Source: Falciphora oryzae
Lineage: Eukaryota; Ascomycota; Sordariomycetes; Magnaporthales; Magnaporthaceae
DNA length: 64,000 nt
Direction: 5' to 3'
NCBI GenBank assembly: GCA_000733355.1
Contig: JNVV01000007.1
Location: forward strand, 308,624 to 372,623
Positions 12,501 to 23,715 of this stretch are shown in pieces. The notes beneath the pieces are model-generated. The model was given only the letters and a program-made list of their open reading frames with translations. It was not told the DNA's origin and did not search any database. Within the stretch, counting starts at the first letter, position 1. Each line of letters starts with the position of its first letter. Made by a program: the position numbers and the translations under genes.

Positions 12501-12983
12501 ATGGGCTCCATCATCTACCCCATGACCGGTCTGGTGCCAGATGCGCCCCACTACTTCACGTTTATCCTCGTCCTGGTTCTCTTCAACTTTGCCTCGGCCG
12601 GCATCTGCCTCTTCATTGGCATTGTTTGCAGGGACGGCGGCGTTGCGAACCTGCTTGGTAGCCTTGTCATGCTCTTCAGTCTGCTGTTTGCCGGTCTTCT
12701 CCTGAACCAGAACGCCATTCCTGATGCCGCGAAGTGGTTGCAGTCGCTCTCGATTTTCCACTATGCGTTCGAGTCGCTCATCGTCAACGAAGTCAGCCAC
12801 CTGACTCTCATTGACAAGAAATACGGCCTTGACATCACCGTGCCGGGAGCCGCCATCCTTAGCTCCTTCGGCTTCGACAACGGCGCTTTATGGGCGGATG
12901 TCATCAACCTGGGTGTTTTCGGTGTGATCTTTATCATTTTGGCTTATGTTGCTATGCACTTCCTCCTGGTCGAGAGGCGATGA
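9517..12983 (+). CDS. ADP1: ABC transporter of the ABCG (WHITE) half-size family with EGF-like ectodomain, Adp1-like
   Basis: Membrane ATPase, substrate unknown. Exons 9517-9671, 9755-9867, 9944-10234 and 10297-12983 join in phase to about 1081 aa. A signal peptide ([17 protein letters not shown]) is followed by Cys-rich EGF-like segments ([19 protein letters not shown] and [15 protein letters not shown]), then a long Cys-containing ectodomain and a first transmembrane helix ([20 protein letters not shown]). The nucleotide-binding domain has Walker [10 protein letters not shown], signature VSGGEKRRV and Walker [14 protein letters not shown] Ser/charged linker precedes about six C-terminal membrane helices. 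EGF-like ectodomain, one NBD and C-terminal helices is the layout of yeast Adp1. The symbol is assigned on architecture. Confidence 0.93.
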
Positions 12984-13514
12984 GTGATACCGCACCGGCC
13001 AGGTATCGTTTGGTCTTATTCCAATTCGACAGCACACGAGCCAAGATAGAGGAAACCCGGGCTATTCATGTATTCCTTTTGTTATTTGTTACTTTTGTAC
13101 CTCGTGTATTTTGAGTCTTCCTCTCGTCTGTGTCGTTGTGCTCGCTACAGGTACCTACCTACAGTTTGTTGTGAAGATTTACCAACGCGTGGATGCCAAT
13201 TCCATCGCATGGGACGTACATATTATATTTCTGGCATTTGAGTCTCGGGCACTGCTGGACATCTATGTAGGATACAGTTCGCAACGCAACATTATAGCGC
13301 CCCAAGACGTCCCAGCCAGGAGGTCAACTCGAAGCATGTATAGATCATAATTTGCACCCGAACTAGCTTTTGAAGCATAACTTTACGGAATTTTTTTTTG
13401 TTACATGGTGACAACAGAATGCTCAGGATCTGTGACGCTGCGATTTACATTAACCTGAAGCCTGCCCGTCCACTCCGAAGACCAGGGATGCACCACGTGC
13501 TCCCCAGGTGGTCC
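12984..13514. other. Convergent 3' flanks of ABC transporter and mS26 genes
   Basis: About 530 bp between two converging genes. Holds the 3' untranslated regions, an ACCTACCTAC word near 13152 and a T-tract near 13391. No gene seen. Confidence 0.5.
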
Positions 13515-14552
13515 TCATGATGTTGACAACTTGCCACCTGTGAGCTGCTCAGCCACAGCCTTCTGTCGAGCGGCCTCACGAGACTCGCTCGTGCCAGAGG
13601 TAGAATCCTTGCTCGCCCTGGCGAACTGGTTCATCAGTTCTGTCACCGTGATAGGTGAGCCATCAAGATCCCACAGGTTCTTGGTGGTCTGGATGCTCTT
13701 GTGTGCGTCGGAGAAGTATGTGGGGCGGAACATGGTCTCGACGTGGCGCTCGAGCTCCTCCTCCGACACGATGAAGTTCTTAGCCGCGATGTAGAGCTCC
13801 TGCAGCGCATCGCGACGGGCCTCGGATTTCGCGGTGGCGATGGCGGCGGTGCGCTTGGCGGACACCGCGGCGCGCTCGAACCGGTGTGGGTCGAGCTCGA
13901 CAGCGGTCGACAAGACCTCGCGGCGCACCGTGGGCCTGGTAAGGCGCTCGTCGTCGCGCTCAGGGGCGCGAGCGGCCTCGAGGCGGGCCCTGAGGCGGGC
14001 GTTCAGGGAGGCCCTGGCGACGGTGTCGCGCTTCCTCTGGCGCTGGTACAGGCCCCCGATCCCCTCGGCCAGGGCGGCGCGGCGACTGTCGGCCATAGTA
14101 CGGCGGAACTCGCCCAGCGGCGAGCTGGGCAGGCGCCCGGCCTGCTCGGCCCGGGAGCGCGGCATGGCGCGGTCGACGTAGCCGGGCTCCAGGCGCGGGT
14201 CCACGGCGGGCTCCTTGCGGTGGCTGCCGGCGGCGCGCGGCGGCGGCCTGGGGCCCGGGGCGGCGAGCTTGCGCAGGTCAAACACTCGCCTGGGCACAGG
14301 CAGGCGGCCCCGCACGCGGGCCTTGGGCTCGCTGTCCGGCTGCACCACCTCCGGGACGGTGATGAACTTGGGGGACTCGGGCGGGATGCGGACCCGGCGT
14401 TGGGCCGGCGTCGTGCTGAATTGCCTCGTGATGGTGCTGCTGGCGTGTCTGGCTGGGCACGTCTTTGTTGCCCGTGACGGCACGCTGACGAGGAGGTTTG
14501 AGGCCGGGCGGAAGGCCAGCCTTTGGCTGCCCAGGGGTAGTGGTGGTGGCAT
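13515..14552 (-). CDS. Probable mitochondrial small-subunit ribosomal protein mS26 (Pet123 family)
   Basis: Single-exon ORF of 345 aa. The N-terminus is rich in Arg/Ser/Ala (RPASNLLVSVPSRATKTCP..RHASSTITRQFSTTPAQRR), a typical matrix-targeting sequence with a QFSTTP cleavage-like site. The body is very basic: residues about 60-110 carry a Pro-rich ITVPEV..LPVPRRVFD segment, then a long charged helical region containing APERDDERLTRPTV, which I recognise from fungal mS26/Pet123 proteins. The C-terminal part (RPTYFSDAHKSI..LWDLDGSPITV) is well conserved-looking. It would act in the mitoribosome small subunit. It is divergent from NOG2 over a 487-bp gap. Mitochondrial targeting is clear; assignment to mS26 rests on memory of the family pattern. 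Confidence 0.75.
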   Translation of the reverse strand: MPPPLPLGSQRLAFRPASNLLVSVPSRATKTCPARHASSTITRQFSTTPAQRRVRIPPESPKFITVPEVVQPDSEPKARVRGRLPVPRRVFDLRKLAAPGPRPPPRAAGSHRKEPAVDPRLEPGYVDRAMPRSRAEQAGRLPSSPLGEFRRTMADSRRAALAEGIGGLYQRQRKRDTVARASLNARLRARLEAARAPERDDERLTRPTVRREVLSTAVELDPHRFERAAVSAKRTAAIATAKSEARRDALQELYIAAKNFIVSEEELERHVETMFRPTYFSDAHKSIQTTKNLWDLDGSPITVTELMNQFARASKDSTSGTSESREAARQKAVAEQLTGGKLSTS

Positions 14553-15039
14553 GTTCTGGGAGGGGGCCCAATGGGCCTGTTTTTGGGGTCAAGTTCCCTC
14601 GGAGTACCAAATTGGCAGGAATTGAGCGCCTCCCCGAACCACCCTCTCGTCGTGTAGGGAGGAGAAAGCGAGGTCGGCGCTTGGGTGCGGCGGTTGGTTG
14701 TCTCAGGGCTGAAATCGAAGCTATCCCATCCGTGCTTGAAATTCTGTCTGCGGATATTTCCAAAGTGAGGCACACACACGGCGACTCGGCGATCCGCAAC
14801 CTGATTGGCCATGGTGGAGCGACATGGCTGGGGATGTGGGCGGTGAGAGGCAGTGGAGCCGGTCTGCTCGTAGTGGGGTCTGTCAGAAAAAAAAAAGTTC
14901 GGCCAACCTTTTGAAGCGCGCCCGCCGAGGTTCCCAATCCCGCTCTGAGCTTTCTTTTCTTTAGTTCCAACCTCCGAGGAACACACACTCTCTTCCTCCC
15001 TTCTTCCCCAATACGCGCTCGCACCTAGTATTGGGAACA
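14553..15039. promoter_or_regulatory. Bidirectional promoter, mS26 / NOG2
   Basis: 487 bp separate the divergent start codons. A short A-tract lies near 14887-14896 and a CTTTCTTTTCTTTAG pyrimidine stretch lies about 80 bp before the NOG2 ATG. No TATA box is obvious, as usual for housekeeping pairs. Confidence 0.55.
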
Positions 15040-17469
15040 ATGGGGACTGGAAAGAAGGTAAGGCCTTACCGACATGTTGTGCAAGTGGGAAAGCTGCATA
15101 CTAATGTCATCTGCGTCATTCAGGAGGCGACTCGCCGAGTCCGGCAGGGCAAGGTTGGCGATGGCATGTCCAATGTCAGGGTCAAGGGCGAGAACTTTTA
15201 CCGCAACGCCAAGAAGGTGAAGCAGGTCAACATCCTGAAAGATGGAAGGCCACAGCGCAATGCCGAGGGCAAGATCACCCAGGCTGCTTCCTACCAGAGC
15301 AGAGACGTCCCGACCGCCGTCATCGAGCCGAACCGGAAATGGTTCACCAACACCCGCGTCATCAGTCAGGACACCCTGACTGCCTTCAGGGAGGCTGTGG
15401 CGGAAACAGAGAAGGACCCCTACCAGGTTCTTCTGAAGGTGCGCGCCTTGCCCCTCGCCGTATGATGGCTCCCGCTGAGCTGCCCATCTGACCAAGCCTC
15501 GCGCAGACAAATAAACTGCCCATGTCCCTGATCAGGGACGGCTCCGACACCAATGGGCTCAAGAAGCACCAGGCCAAGATGACTCTGGAGACCTCGCCTT
15601 TCTCCACCACGTTCGGGCCCAAGGCTCAAAGGAAGAGGGTGAAGCTCTCTGTCAGCTCCATCGCGGACCTGGCCGGCGACACCGACAAGAGTCTGGACAC
15701 GTACAAGGAGAGGCAGGAGCAAATCAAGCTGCTGAGCGGTGCTTCCGGCTCTGCGCAAGACGACGAGGACGATCACGGCGTTTCCATTGCCAAGGAGGCC
15801 GTCTTCACCAAGGGCCAGTCGAAGCGCATCTGGAACGAGCTCTACCGCACCATCGACAGCTCCGACGTCATCATCCACGTGCTCGACGCCAGAGACCCCC
15901 TCGGAACGAGGTGTCGGGCCGTCGAGAAGTACCTGAAGGAGGAGAAGCCGCACGTCAAGCTGATCATGGTGCTGAACAAGGTGGACCTGCTTCCAACCTC
16001 TGTCGTGGTGAGTGCTCGCGCCGTGCCTCCCGATGCCCCTCGTTCCCTTCTCCTCTCCCCTACCCCCTGCCCACATACCCCCAATGTTCTAGTCAGGTGC
16101 GCCTTCTGCATTCATTTGCACAATGGGGTTGTTCCGTTACACATTGGGAAAATCAAATTCCGGTCTCGCCAGCTCCTGGTTTTCGGATTAGGAGCCGACG
16201 GTCCCGTCTTGGTGACCCGTCATGAGACTCGGTCTTGGTTTATTTTGAGTTGAAATCTGCGAGGCCCATTTCAGGGCCTTTTGGTTGCGGAATTTCTTAG
16301 TAATGAATCATACACATCCGCGACACTCATACTCACCTTTTGTACACAATCTTCTTTCGGTATGTCGGCCCAGAGATCAAGCTAACATCCCTGGAAACAC
16401 AAAGGCCTCGTGGATTCGCGTGCTCTCAAAGGAGTACCCAACGGCTGCATTTAGGAGCTCCATTACCAACCCCTTTGGCAAAGGCTCGCTGCTGGGGCTT
16501 CTCAGGCAATTCTCGGGGCTGCTTTCCAACAGGAAACAGGTCTCCGTTGGGATCATCGGCTATCCCAACACAGGAAAAAGCAGTCTCATCAACGCTCTCC
16601 GGGGCAAGAAGGTGGCCACAGTAGCACCTATCCCTGGAGAGACCAAGGTGTGGCAGTACATCACCCTCACAAAACGAATGTACCTCATCGACTGTCCGGG
16701 TATTGTTCCACCAAGCAATGACGCCTCGCCTGAAGACCTTCTTCTGCGGGGCGCGGTGAGGACGGAGAAGGTGGAGAACCCTGAGCAGTACATCCCTGCA
16801 GTGCTGGCCAAAACCAAACAACGGCACATGGAACGGACGTATGAGCTTCAGGGGTGGAAGGATCATATTCATTTCCTCGAGCTGCTAGCTCGCAAGGGCG
16901 GCCGGTTGTTGAAAGCAGGCGAGCCAGACGTTGACGGCGTCGCCCGGATGGTTTTGAACGACTTCTTGAGGGGCAAAATTCCATGGTTCACTCCACCACC
17001 GCCCCTGGAAGGAGATGATGCAGACGGCGTCGAAGGCCGCGAAGGCAGACTTGGGGAAATGCCAAGGAAACGGAAGAGAGACGACGCTGAAAGCGTTGCG
17101 GACACTTCCATGGGTGCGCCCTCACCCGTACCTGGCGGCGACGATGAGGCTGAGTCCGAAGAGGAATTTGAGGGTTTCGGCAGCGGCGGTGAGCCTGATG
17201 CGGGCTCCGATTCCGACTCGGAAATTGAAGACGCCGAGGATGACGCCGCCTCTCAATATGTTGCTGCTGCTGAGGACATAATAGCGCTGGACGCCTCCAG
17301 TGAGGACGACAGCGGAGACGAGTCGGTGGAGTATGGGGAAGACGGGGATGACAGCGACAAGGACGGTGAGGAAGAGTCCGATCCGTCGGATATCGAGGAT
17401 TCCAGTAGCCGGAGACCCTCCTTATCATCACGGGGGTCTAAAGCAAGCCGGCGACAGAAACCGAGGTGA
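15040..17469 (+). CDS. NOG2: Nucleolar GTP-binding protein 2 (pre-60S assembly GTPase)
   Basis: Circularly permuted GTPase needed for 60S ribosomal subunit maturation in nucleolus and nucleoplasm. Exons 15040-15057 (only 18 nt, MGTGKK), 15124-15438, 15507-16007 and 16405-17469 give about 632 aa. The N-terminal NGP1 domain (EATRRVRQGKVGDGMSNVRV) is complete. Motif order is permuted: G4 NKVDLLP first, then G1 GYPNTGKSS, G2 region PIPGETK and G3 DCPG. The C-terminus is a long Asp/Glu/Ser-rich tail ending in basic residues, common in nucleolar factors. Intron 3 is about 397 nt, several times longer than the others, and lies between G4 and G1. The start at 15040 is the ATG directly before the micro-exon donor GTAAGG. 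Confidence 0.95.
16008..16404 (+). other. Unusually long third intron of NOG2
   Basis: Donor GTGAGT, acceptor ACAAAG. Splicing gives SVV-ASWIRVLSKEYPT, the expected NOG2 sequence. The upstream frame stays open to a stop at 16253, so a retained intron would yield a protein lacking G1 to G3. Confidence 0.8.
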
Positions 17470-18156
17470 AATGAGGACAGCGACAGGGAGCGGGCCAGCC
17501 CCCTTACACAGCTTCGTTTGCCCGTCGATCAAGATCCATGATCTAGGTGACATGGGCTGTAAAGTCACGGCGCAGGCAAACAGAAGGCGTCCGGCGACAG
17601 AGCTGTCGCCTTTGTCCCGCCAGGTGTGCAAACAATTGTCTGATTGGACATCTGCGATGCATCATTGCACCAACACGCACTTGGTGGAATCAGCCGTCGT
17701 TACAGACAGACTATTAGACATGAAATGATACCCGCTTGACACCTGCACAGCGCAATTACTAATTACCTCCATCTGTCTTGGTGATACTCAGATCAGAGTC
17801 CTGCCGACTGAGCTGATTAGAGTTCTGTCAAGCCAATCTGCTGGTCTAGGTGATCCTCGCGAAATGAGCGCAATACTCTCGTTTCTCCTGGAGTTTTCTC
17901 TACCATTTGTTGACGCTCTTTTGGTCTTTGTAGATTGCGCCACTTGACTTGGTGCCATACAGGGCACAAAGACATTCGTCAAACTTCGTCAAGAACCATC
18001 GCTACGGTTTCCAATGTTGGCTGCGGGCATATATATCAAGCGACCCTACCGTTGGCCAGCAAGGACAAGCTGAGTAGAGAGTGCATGCCGCCCTGCTCAC
18101 ACACGGATACCCCTGACTTCGGCCACCACAATCCACTCATTGTGCTCCAGTTGACC
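17470..18156. other. Spacer downstream of NOG2
   Basis: NOG2 3' flank plus possible upstream DNA of the next small ORF, with an ATATATAT element near 18029-18036. No gene seen. Confidence 0.45.
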
Positions 18157-18477
18157 ATGGCCGGCTATACACAAACACTCCCAGCCCTCACCCAGGCGGC
18201 GACGGGCAGCAGCAACGAGGGCCCGGGGCTGGGACCGGTGGGAGACGTTCTGGCGTCCCTCTGGCGCCGTCTCCGCGGCACAGGCCGCGAGCAAGCCGCC
18301 TCGTTGTCGTACCAAGACGATAACACGGCTGGAGTCGTCTCGTCGCCGTCGGCGGGAACGCGCGAGGGCGAGGTCTACCGCGCCTCTGGGCTTGCCGAGG
18401 AGGGCAGGGCTGGACGGGCGCAGAAATCGGATAGTGCAGAAAAGGGCGCAGGTCGGAGCTTCTTTGCATTTACATAA
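18157..18477 (+). CDS. Doubtful small ORF, 106 aa
   Basis: Starts at an ATG in good context (ACCATGG) about 120 bp after an ATATATAT element. The predicted protein is polar and Gly/Ala/Ser/Glu-rich (LTQAATGSSNEGPGLGPVG, SLWRRLRGTGREQAASLSYQ) and ends in FFAFT. No signal peptide, membrane segment or known domain. Codons favour G/C at position three, but so does surrounding DNA. Could be a real lineage-specific gene or chance. Confidence 0.3.
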   Translation: MAGYTQTLPALTQAATGSSNEGPGLGPVGDVLASLWRRLRGTGREQAASLSYQDDNTAGVVSSPSAGTREGEVYRASGLAEEGRAGRAQKSDSAEKGAGRSFFAFT

Positions 18478-19017
18478 GGGCTAGGTACTTTGAGCAGTTT
18501 CCTACGTATCTTGGCAGTATACAGAGCGACCTAGCTTCTGCTGAATTCATGTCACCAAGATTCCGGCGTTGAAATAGCTCCACGGGCGTTGCTCGCTTAC
18601 TACTGAATAGATACAGTATCGCCCTTCCATGAGCAAAGGTTACTACTCACCTACGTGGATGTTTGCAGCTCTGGTCGCACCGGAATAGTCATTTTGAGTC
18701 TCGAAAAGTTCTGGGACTGATACGTTCGTTAAAACACCATGACCACCCACTCCTTTTAGAGTCACACAGCGTCTTTGAATGTCCTGGCTTCCCTCGGGTA
18801 CGCTTTTGCCCCGTCACGCACAAGTTCCGTCGCTCTAGGGCACCTACTTATATGAAAACATGGCATCCCATAATCCGCTTTGCTTGATGGGGGAGATACA
18901 TCACTTTTCCTCACACATGGTGTCCCTCATCGTCACTTGCTATCAGCAGAAGCAGAAAACCACAACAAAAATCACAAGATATAGCCTCATTCGGAGACGA
19001 ACGTTCAGATCATAAAC

Positions 19018-19362
19018 ATGGCGAGCAGCCAGGACCAGTCGGGCGGAAACCCTGGGCGGCCAGCCGAGTCCTCAGGGAGCGCGAATGGAGGGAGCGGCGC
19101 CGGCGGCCAACGGGGCCCGCCACAGAAGCAGTCTCCTCAGCAGCCCCATCAGCAGCCTCCTTACCACTACCCCGGCTGGTACGCATTTGGTCACATCCCG
19201 GCTGCCACCACAGACGGGCAGCGGCAGCGGCAGCAGGCCATCAATGCGGTGGTGACACCGGACCAGGGGTCAAGCGACCGGGCGTCCCAGCCCGAGCAGC
19301 TCCCGAACAGCGACGCCAGCCGGACGTGGTTGGCACTCCTTGGTCTAGCCCGTCTACCCTAG
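19018..19362 (+). CDS. Doubtful small ORF, Gly/Pro/Gln-rich, 114 aa
   Basis: The ATG lies in good context (AAACATGGC) after an A/C-rich leader-like stretch resembling a fungal 5' untranslated region. The protein is low-complexity: Gly/Ser-rich at residues 8-32, Gln/Pro/His-rich at 33-50 (QSPQQPHQQPPYHYPGW), then a polar tail with a short hydrophobic end (WLALLGLARLP). It would be intrinsically disordered. No family recognised. Confidence 0.38.
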   Translation: MASSQDQSGGNPGRPAESSGSANGGSGAGGQRGPPQKQSPQQPHQQPPYHYPGWYAFGHIPAATTDGQRQRQQAINAVVTPDQGSSDRASQPEQLPNSDASRTWLALLGLARLP

Positions 19363-19928
19363 GTCGGGACGGGATATTTCTCTCCCAGGATGGCTCTCCC
19401 GTGCAGCATGGTGGTGGCACTGGTGGTTGGTACTGACTTGGAAGATAGCGAGCCTAGTAAGCACTCAAAAGACATGCAGGCAGAGAGCAACGCACGGGCA
19501 GGGATTGCACATCGTTCCCGGCGCTAGGGTAGCCAATGAAATGCACCGAGGAGAATCCTAGTCTTTGGAATCTCGACTTTCCTGACCGACGCACTGCTGC
19601 TAGAGAGTCGGGATCAGTGATGTTGGTTGGGCTTGACACCCCTTGGGCGGCGCAGCGTAATTGGCCTTCTGGGTCCGGCCTGGGGGCGGCGATATTAGCT
19701 CCCATTGCATCTGCGTGCTCGTCTTCTCTAGTTTTTGTTGGTTGTCGTGGATCGCTCGCAACTAGTGGACATGTGCAGGAACAGAAAAGAAAAACAAATA
19801 ATTGAAAATTTTTCTTGAAGGCGGTCGATTGTCAGCACTTACATTGATGCCCCTGTACGGGGTTTGGGGGCGCGCAGCCCGCTGAGCTCAGCGAAAATTC
19901 GATAGAACCCAGCGATGCTGACGGGCAG

Positions 19929-19986
19929 GCTGAGGTGTTCTCGTTGATTCATGCTGAGGTGTTCTCGTTGATTCATGCTGAGGTGC
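19929..19986. repeat. 24-bp tandem repeat, two copies plus a partial third
   Basis: The unit beginning GCTGAGGTGTTCTCG occupies 19929-19952 and is repeated exactly at 19953-19976, followed by a third truncated start GCTGAGGTGC. Non-coding context. Confidence 0.9.
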
Positions 19987-20099
19987 TGAGGAGAGCTTGA
20001 GGGTTTGCTCGCATCATTGAGATTCCGGTGGGCCCGGCCAGGCAGCCAAGATCAGGCCGCCGTAAATGTCTCATTGTGTGTAGGCCCATGCCAGGAAGC

Positions 20100-20123
20100 G
20101 ACGGCCCCAGGGACGGCCCCAGA
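20100..20123. repeat. 12-bp direct duplication
   Basis: GACGGCCCCAGG is followed at once by GACGGCCCCAGA. Short, probably a replication slippage product. Confidence 0.8.
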
Positions 20124-22073
20124 GCAATTTCCCTCGGCAAGCCGTGACCCTGGATTCCAAGTGAGACCGGATAAAATGCGATGAGTCTGGGTGCTGATTC
20201 GATTCCAAGTGTGGCTTGGAAGGCCCTCTGCGTCCCTCTTCTGGTTGACCCCCGCCAGGTCTGCGCGCTCGCTAATTTATTTTTTTCTCCCCTCGCGCTG
20301 TGGTGAGTCCTTGGCCCCAAGCCACATGACTCCAACTGCGGCGCGGTGTCGCGTACAAAATCAGAGATGGGGACCGGAGGCAGGGCGGCTGTGAGCACTG
20401 GGGCTGGGCCGGCCAGGTTAGCGCCAGGCGTCGGTCCCAGAAAGGTGATGGGGCATGCAGACAGCACGGGAACGTGGAACATGAAGGCTACGGTAGCATC
20501 GGAGGGTCATGTTGCTTCCGCCGTTTTTAGCAAGGCCGCCCAAGCTCCGGACCCTCTGACATCAATTGGGGCCCGACCAACAGCCCATCGGCGGTGGAAG
20601 CGCAGGGGGCGACCTTGTTGGCCTCGTTATTTCTTGCTGAGCCCGGACGTGGGCCGGTAGATAGTGTCATGTGCGATGGATACAGGAGCTTTGTCGATCG
20701 TCGATGACGAAAAAGATGCGCAAGAAATTCAAATGCTTAGGTTCCCTGCACATGATTCCTATCAGTAATCTCGTATCGAACAGGACCAGAACAGAGAAAG
20801 GCAGACAGAAAGACAGCCGAGGGGGTGCTTGTCACGCGCCGATTGGACCAGACGTCGAGACCGAATCCTTCAAACCGCAAATCTTTGCTGCAGCCGGCGC
20901 AACCCAGCCACCCAGGGCGGGGTTTTTCAAGGTGCCCACGTTGCCTGCGCCCTGCTGCCTGGGGAAACGAACCCGTGCAGTTGGAATCACCCAGTTGATA
21001 CGCATTTGGGAGTTTACCTACCTAAATCGCAAGCTCGATAGCTTTTGAGACGCATCAATTAAAAAGGCTAGACGTCCATTTCCAAACAGAACGCTACCGA
21101 AAAACCCCCATCAAGCTCCAAGTCCAAACAGGCACGTACCTCAACCCCAGGACCGGTAGGGCTGTTCGTGGTGCGCGTGTGCGTGGTACGAATATATTCC
21201 GTCAGCACGACCCCTGCTGGCGTCGGCCTCGCCCCTCCTCGACCGCCGGGCGTGCGCCAGCTGAATCGCGCTGATTGGCCCAGTTTGATGGATAGCAGCG
21301 AGTTCAGGTCCTCCCCCACCCCAATTTTGTCCGTCGCAACGATCGCCAGCCCTTTTGCGCGGTGGGGACTCTCCCCCTGGCTGCATGCTGCGGACGTCGC
21401 CGCCGCTGCCCTGCCCTGCCCGCCGTGGTCGTTGGTGGTGGTCATGGATGTCTGCCGCCTTCCTCCTGTCAGCTTCACCTAGACTAGACTAGCCCAGAGG
21501 TTATGTGGAATCGGACAGCTCTCGCCTCCTCTTGTTCGTTTCGTCGCCTTTCTTGATCTGCACTCTCTTTTCGCGCCGTCTCCTCTCCCATCCCACTGCC
21601 AGTCCTCGCGTCCCTACTCGCCTGTGTTCTTTCTCGCAAACGCTGTTGCGACTGTGTATTCTGCTTTGAGCTTTGCGACTCCCCTGCCATAGCTACCCTA
21701 ATCTTTTGCTTGCCTTGCGCCCCTCCGCCGCGCGACCCTCGCCGTCCCTCCGATCCTGCAAGTCGCGCCCGTTGTAATAAGCTTCACTTCCTCCAGCCGG
21801 CATTCGCTTCGTCTCACAAGCCCGGGCCCTGCACCCACTTAGCGGCCCATGCCATGATGCATTCTGTCGGGCAATCCCATCTATAGAACCGCCCGCCCGC
21901 ACCCGCACAGCGCTTTCGCCCCGCGACCCCCGAGCGACAGCCTCAACCGCCCGCGGCGGCCACCAGCCAGACCGCGCACGAATACACCTGCACTCCCCGC
22001 CCTGCATACCTGCATACCCGGGTTCTTTATTCGCTACATTTCCTGGACCTCTTCCTGGACACCCACATCTACC

Positions 22074-23715
22074 ATGTTCCTGAGGAAACCGGATGCGGCG
22101 CCTGCCTTTGCGGCGCCAGCTTTCTATCGCCGGAGCTCGCAAACCATCTCGAGGATATACCCCAGAGACAGAGACGACTCTCGGGCAAAGGGCAGCGCCA
22201 TGTCCTCTCCAACTGCAATTGTACGCGCCCGATTTTCTGTCTGCGCCTGTACACTGTCTTCCTCTGGCTGACCTAGGAACTTTTCTTTACTGTGTCCAGA
22301 TCATCGCCTCGGTGGTTGCAGGTCTCATCCTCCTCACCTTGTTTGTTATATATCTTCGCAGCCTTCGAGCTAGGCACCCCGAGCCGAAATACATTCCGAC
22401 CCCCTTCCTCAAAAGGATATGGACAGACTGGACGCCGTCGTCGATCCGCTACATACGGCCTGGTGGGGATGGAAACGGGCGATGGGGCGGACCGGGTGGC
22501 GGAGGAGACCAGCGCAGCGGCCAGGGCTCGTCTGAAGCCACACTAACCACGGAGCCCATGCAATCGTCGTCGAACGCCGCCGTGACCATCGACCGCCACA
22601 CATCGGTGCGCTCCGTCATGACGCTGCCCGCATACCGGACCCAGGTCACTGAAGGAGAGCAGGTTCTGGGCGTCGAGGGCGAGCGGGACGGCATCGATGT
22701 CGTCGTAGAGCTGCCTACGGCTGAGGAGGAGGAGGCGCTGCGCGACGAGGAGATGGAGGGCCTTTTCCAGATCCGTGAGGCCAGGCGCCGTCAGGCCGCC
22801 GAACGTGAGCTGCGGAACCAGCGTCGGGAGCAGGCCCGTGCTGAGAACGACATAGCAGCTATGCGCGCCATCCGCGATGAGGCACGCACCGCGCGCGTCA
22901 ACAACACTGAGGAAATCGAGGCCCTGCGCGAGGTGCAGGATCAGGCCAAGCAGAGCCGCCAGCGTGCCGTTAGCAGCGTTAGTTACGCTGAGATCGGCCT
23001 AGTGCGTCACGACGGCACACGTGCCCGCGCAAATAGCAGCGAGAGCGAGCGTGTGGGGCTCCTCAGCGACACCGCGAGCATTGCTGCTCTCAGCATCGCC
23101 GCCTCTACCCGCCCCGGGACGAGCCTCTCGGACCGCAGATCTCAGGCTGCGGGACGCCCGCGTAGCAGCTCAGTCCTCAGCGTCGAGACGTACCGCAGCC
23201 AGCCGGGACCGCCAGGCCAGTCGCCACGCAACTCTCCTGGCCTGTCGCCAGGTCTGAGCCGCCGCTCGCGCGCCTCTTCGCGGCCGCGGCGTCTCTCATC
23301 GGCGAGCACCATCCACGCCGGGTCCAGGCCCGAGATGATCGATTCGGCCGAGGCCGACCTGGGCGGAGGCTATCTGCCACAGAGAGCACCTCCGGGCTAC
23401 GACGAGGTTAGCCTCAACGACGATCCCGCCGGAAGCTTCCACAACATTAGCCTTCCGGGCTCGGGACGCACCACTCCAAACACTCCACACTTCAACGAGC
23501 CGCCTCCCGATTACCCGGGCCCGTCCCCGGAGCGGCGCCTGTCCCAGCGCGCAACCAGTCAGCTGGCCCCGCAAGCCAGGACCAGCATTAGCAGCAGCAC
23601 TTCACCCCAGCTGCCCAACTTGAACTTCCAAACCCTCCCCCAGATCGTCATCGAGCCATCAACTGCGAGGCCGGCAGATAGTAACGAACAGCCATACCCT
23701 AATGGGTTCCGATAA
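22074..23715 (+). CDS. Single-pass membrane protein with coiled coil and disordered tail, function unknown
   Basis: Exon 1 22074-22220 and exon 2 22300-23715 join in phase to about 520 aa. One transmembrane helix (IIASVVAGLILLTLFVIYL) begins at residue 50, right after the junction, followed by a basic LRSLRARHPEPKY stop-transfer. Residues about 210-300 are a strongly charged coiled coil (EEEEALRDEEMEGLFQIREA and following Arg/Glu repeats), then VSSVSYAEIGLVRHDGTRAR and SESERVGLLSD, which look conserved. The last 200 residues are Ser/Pro/Arg-rich with SPGLSP repeats and a PPGYDEVSL motif resembling a PY ligand for ubiquitin ligases. The start at 22074 has a good context (ACCATGT); a second ATG at 22199 would remove 42 residues. 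I do not recognise the family name. Confidence 0.82.

Larger units (their letters stand above)
19363..22073. other. 2.7-kb spacer with small tandem repeats
   Basis: No convincing gene. It contains a 24-bp direct tandem repeat at 19929-19976, a 12-bp duplication at 20100-20123, and, just upstream of the next gene (21480-22073), a C/T-rich stretch on the plus strand that probably includes the promoter and leader. Confidence 0.5.

Noticed and set aside
17935..18156. Upstream extension of the 18157 small ORF to 17935
   Set aside because: The extra N-terminus crosses a likely promoter (ATATATAT near 18029) and has no protein-like pattern; the internal ATG has a better context.
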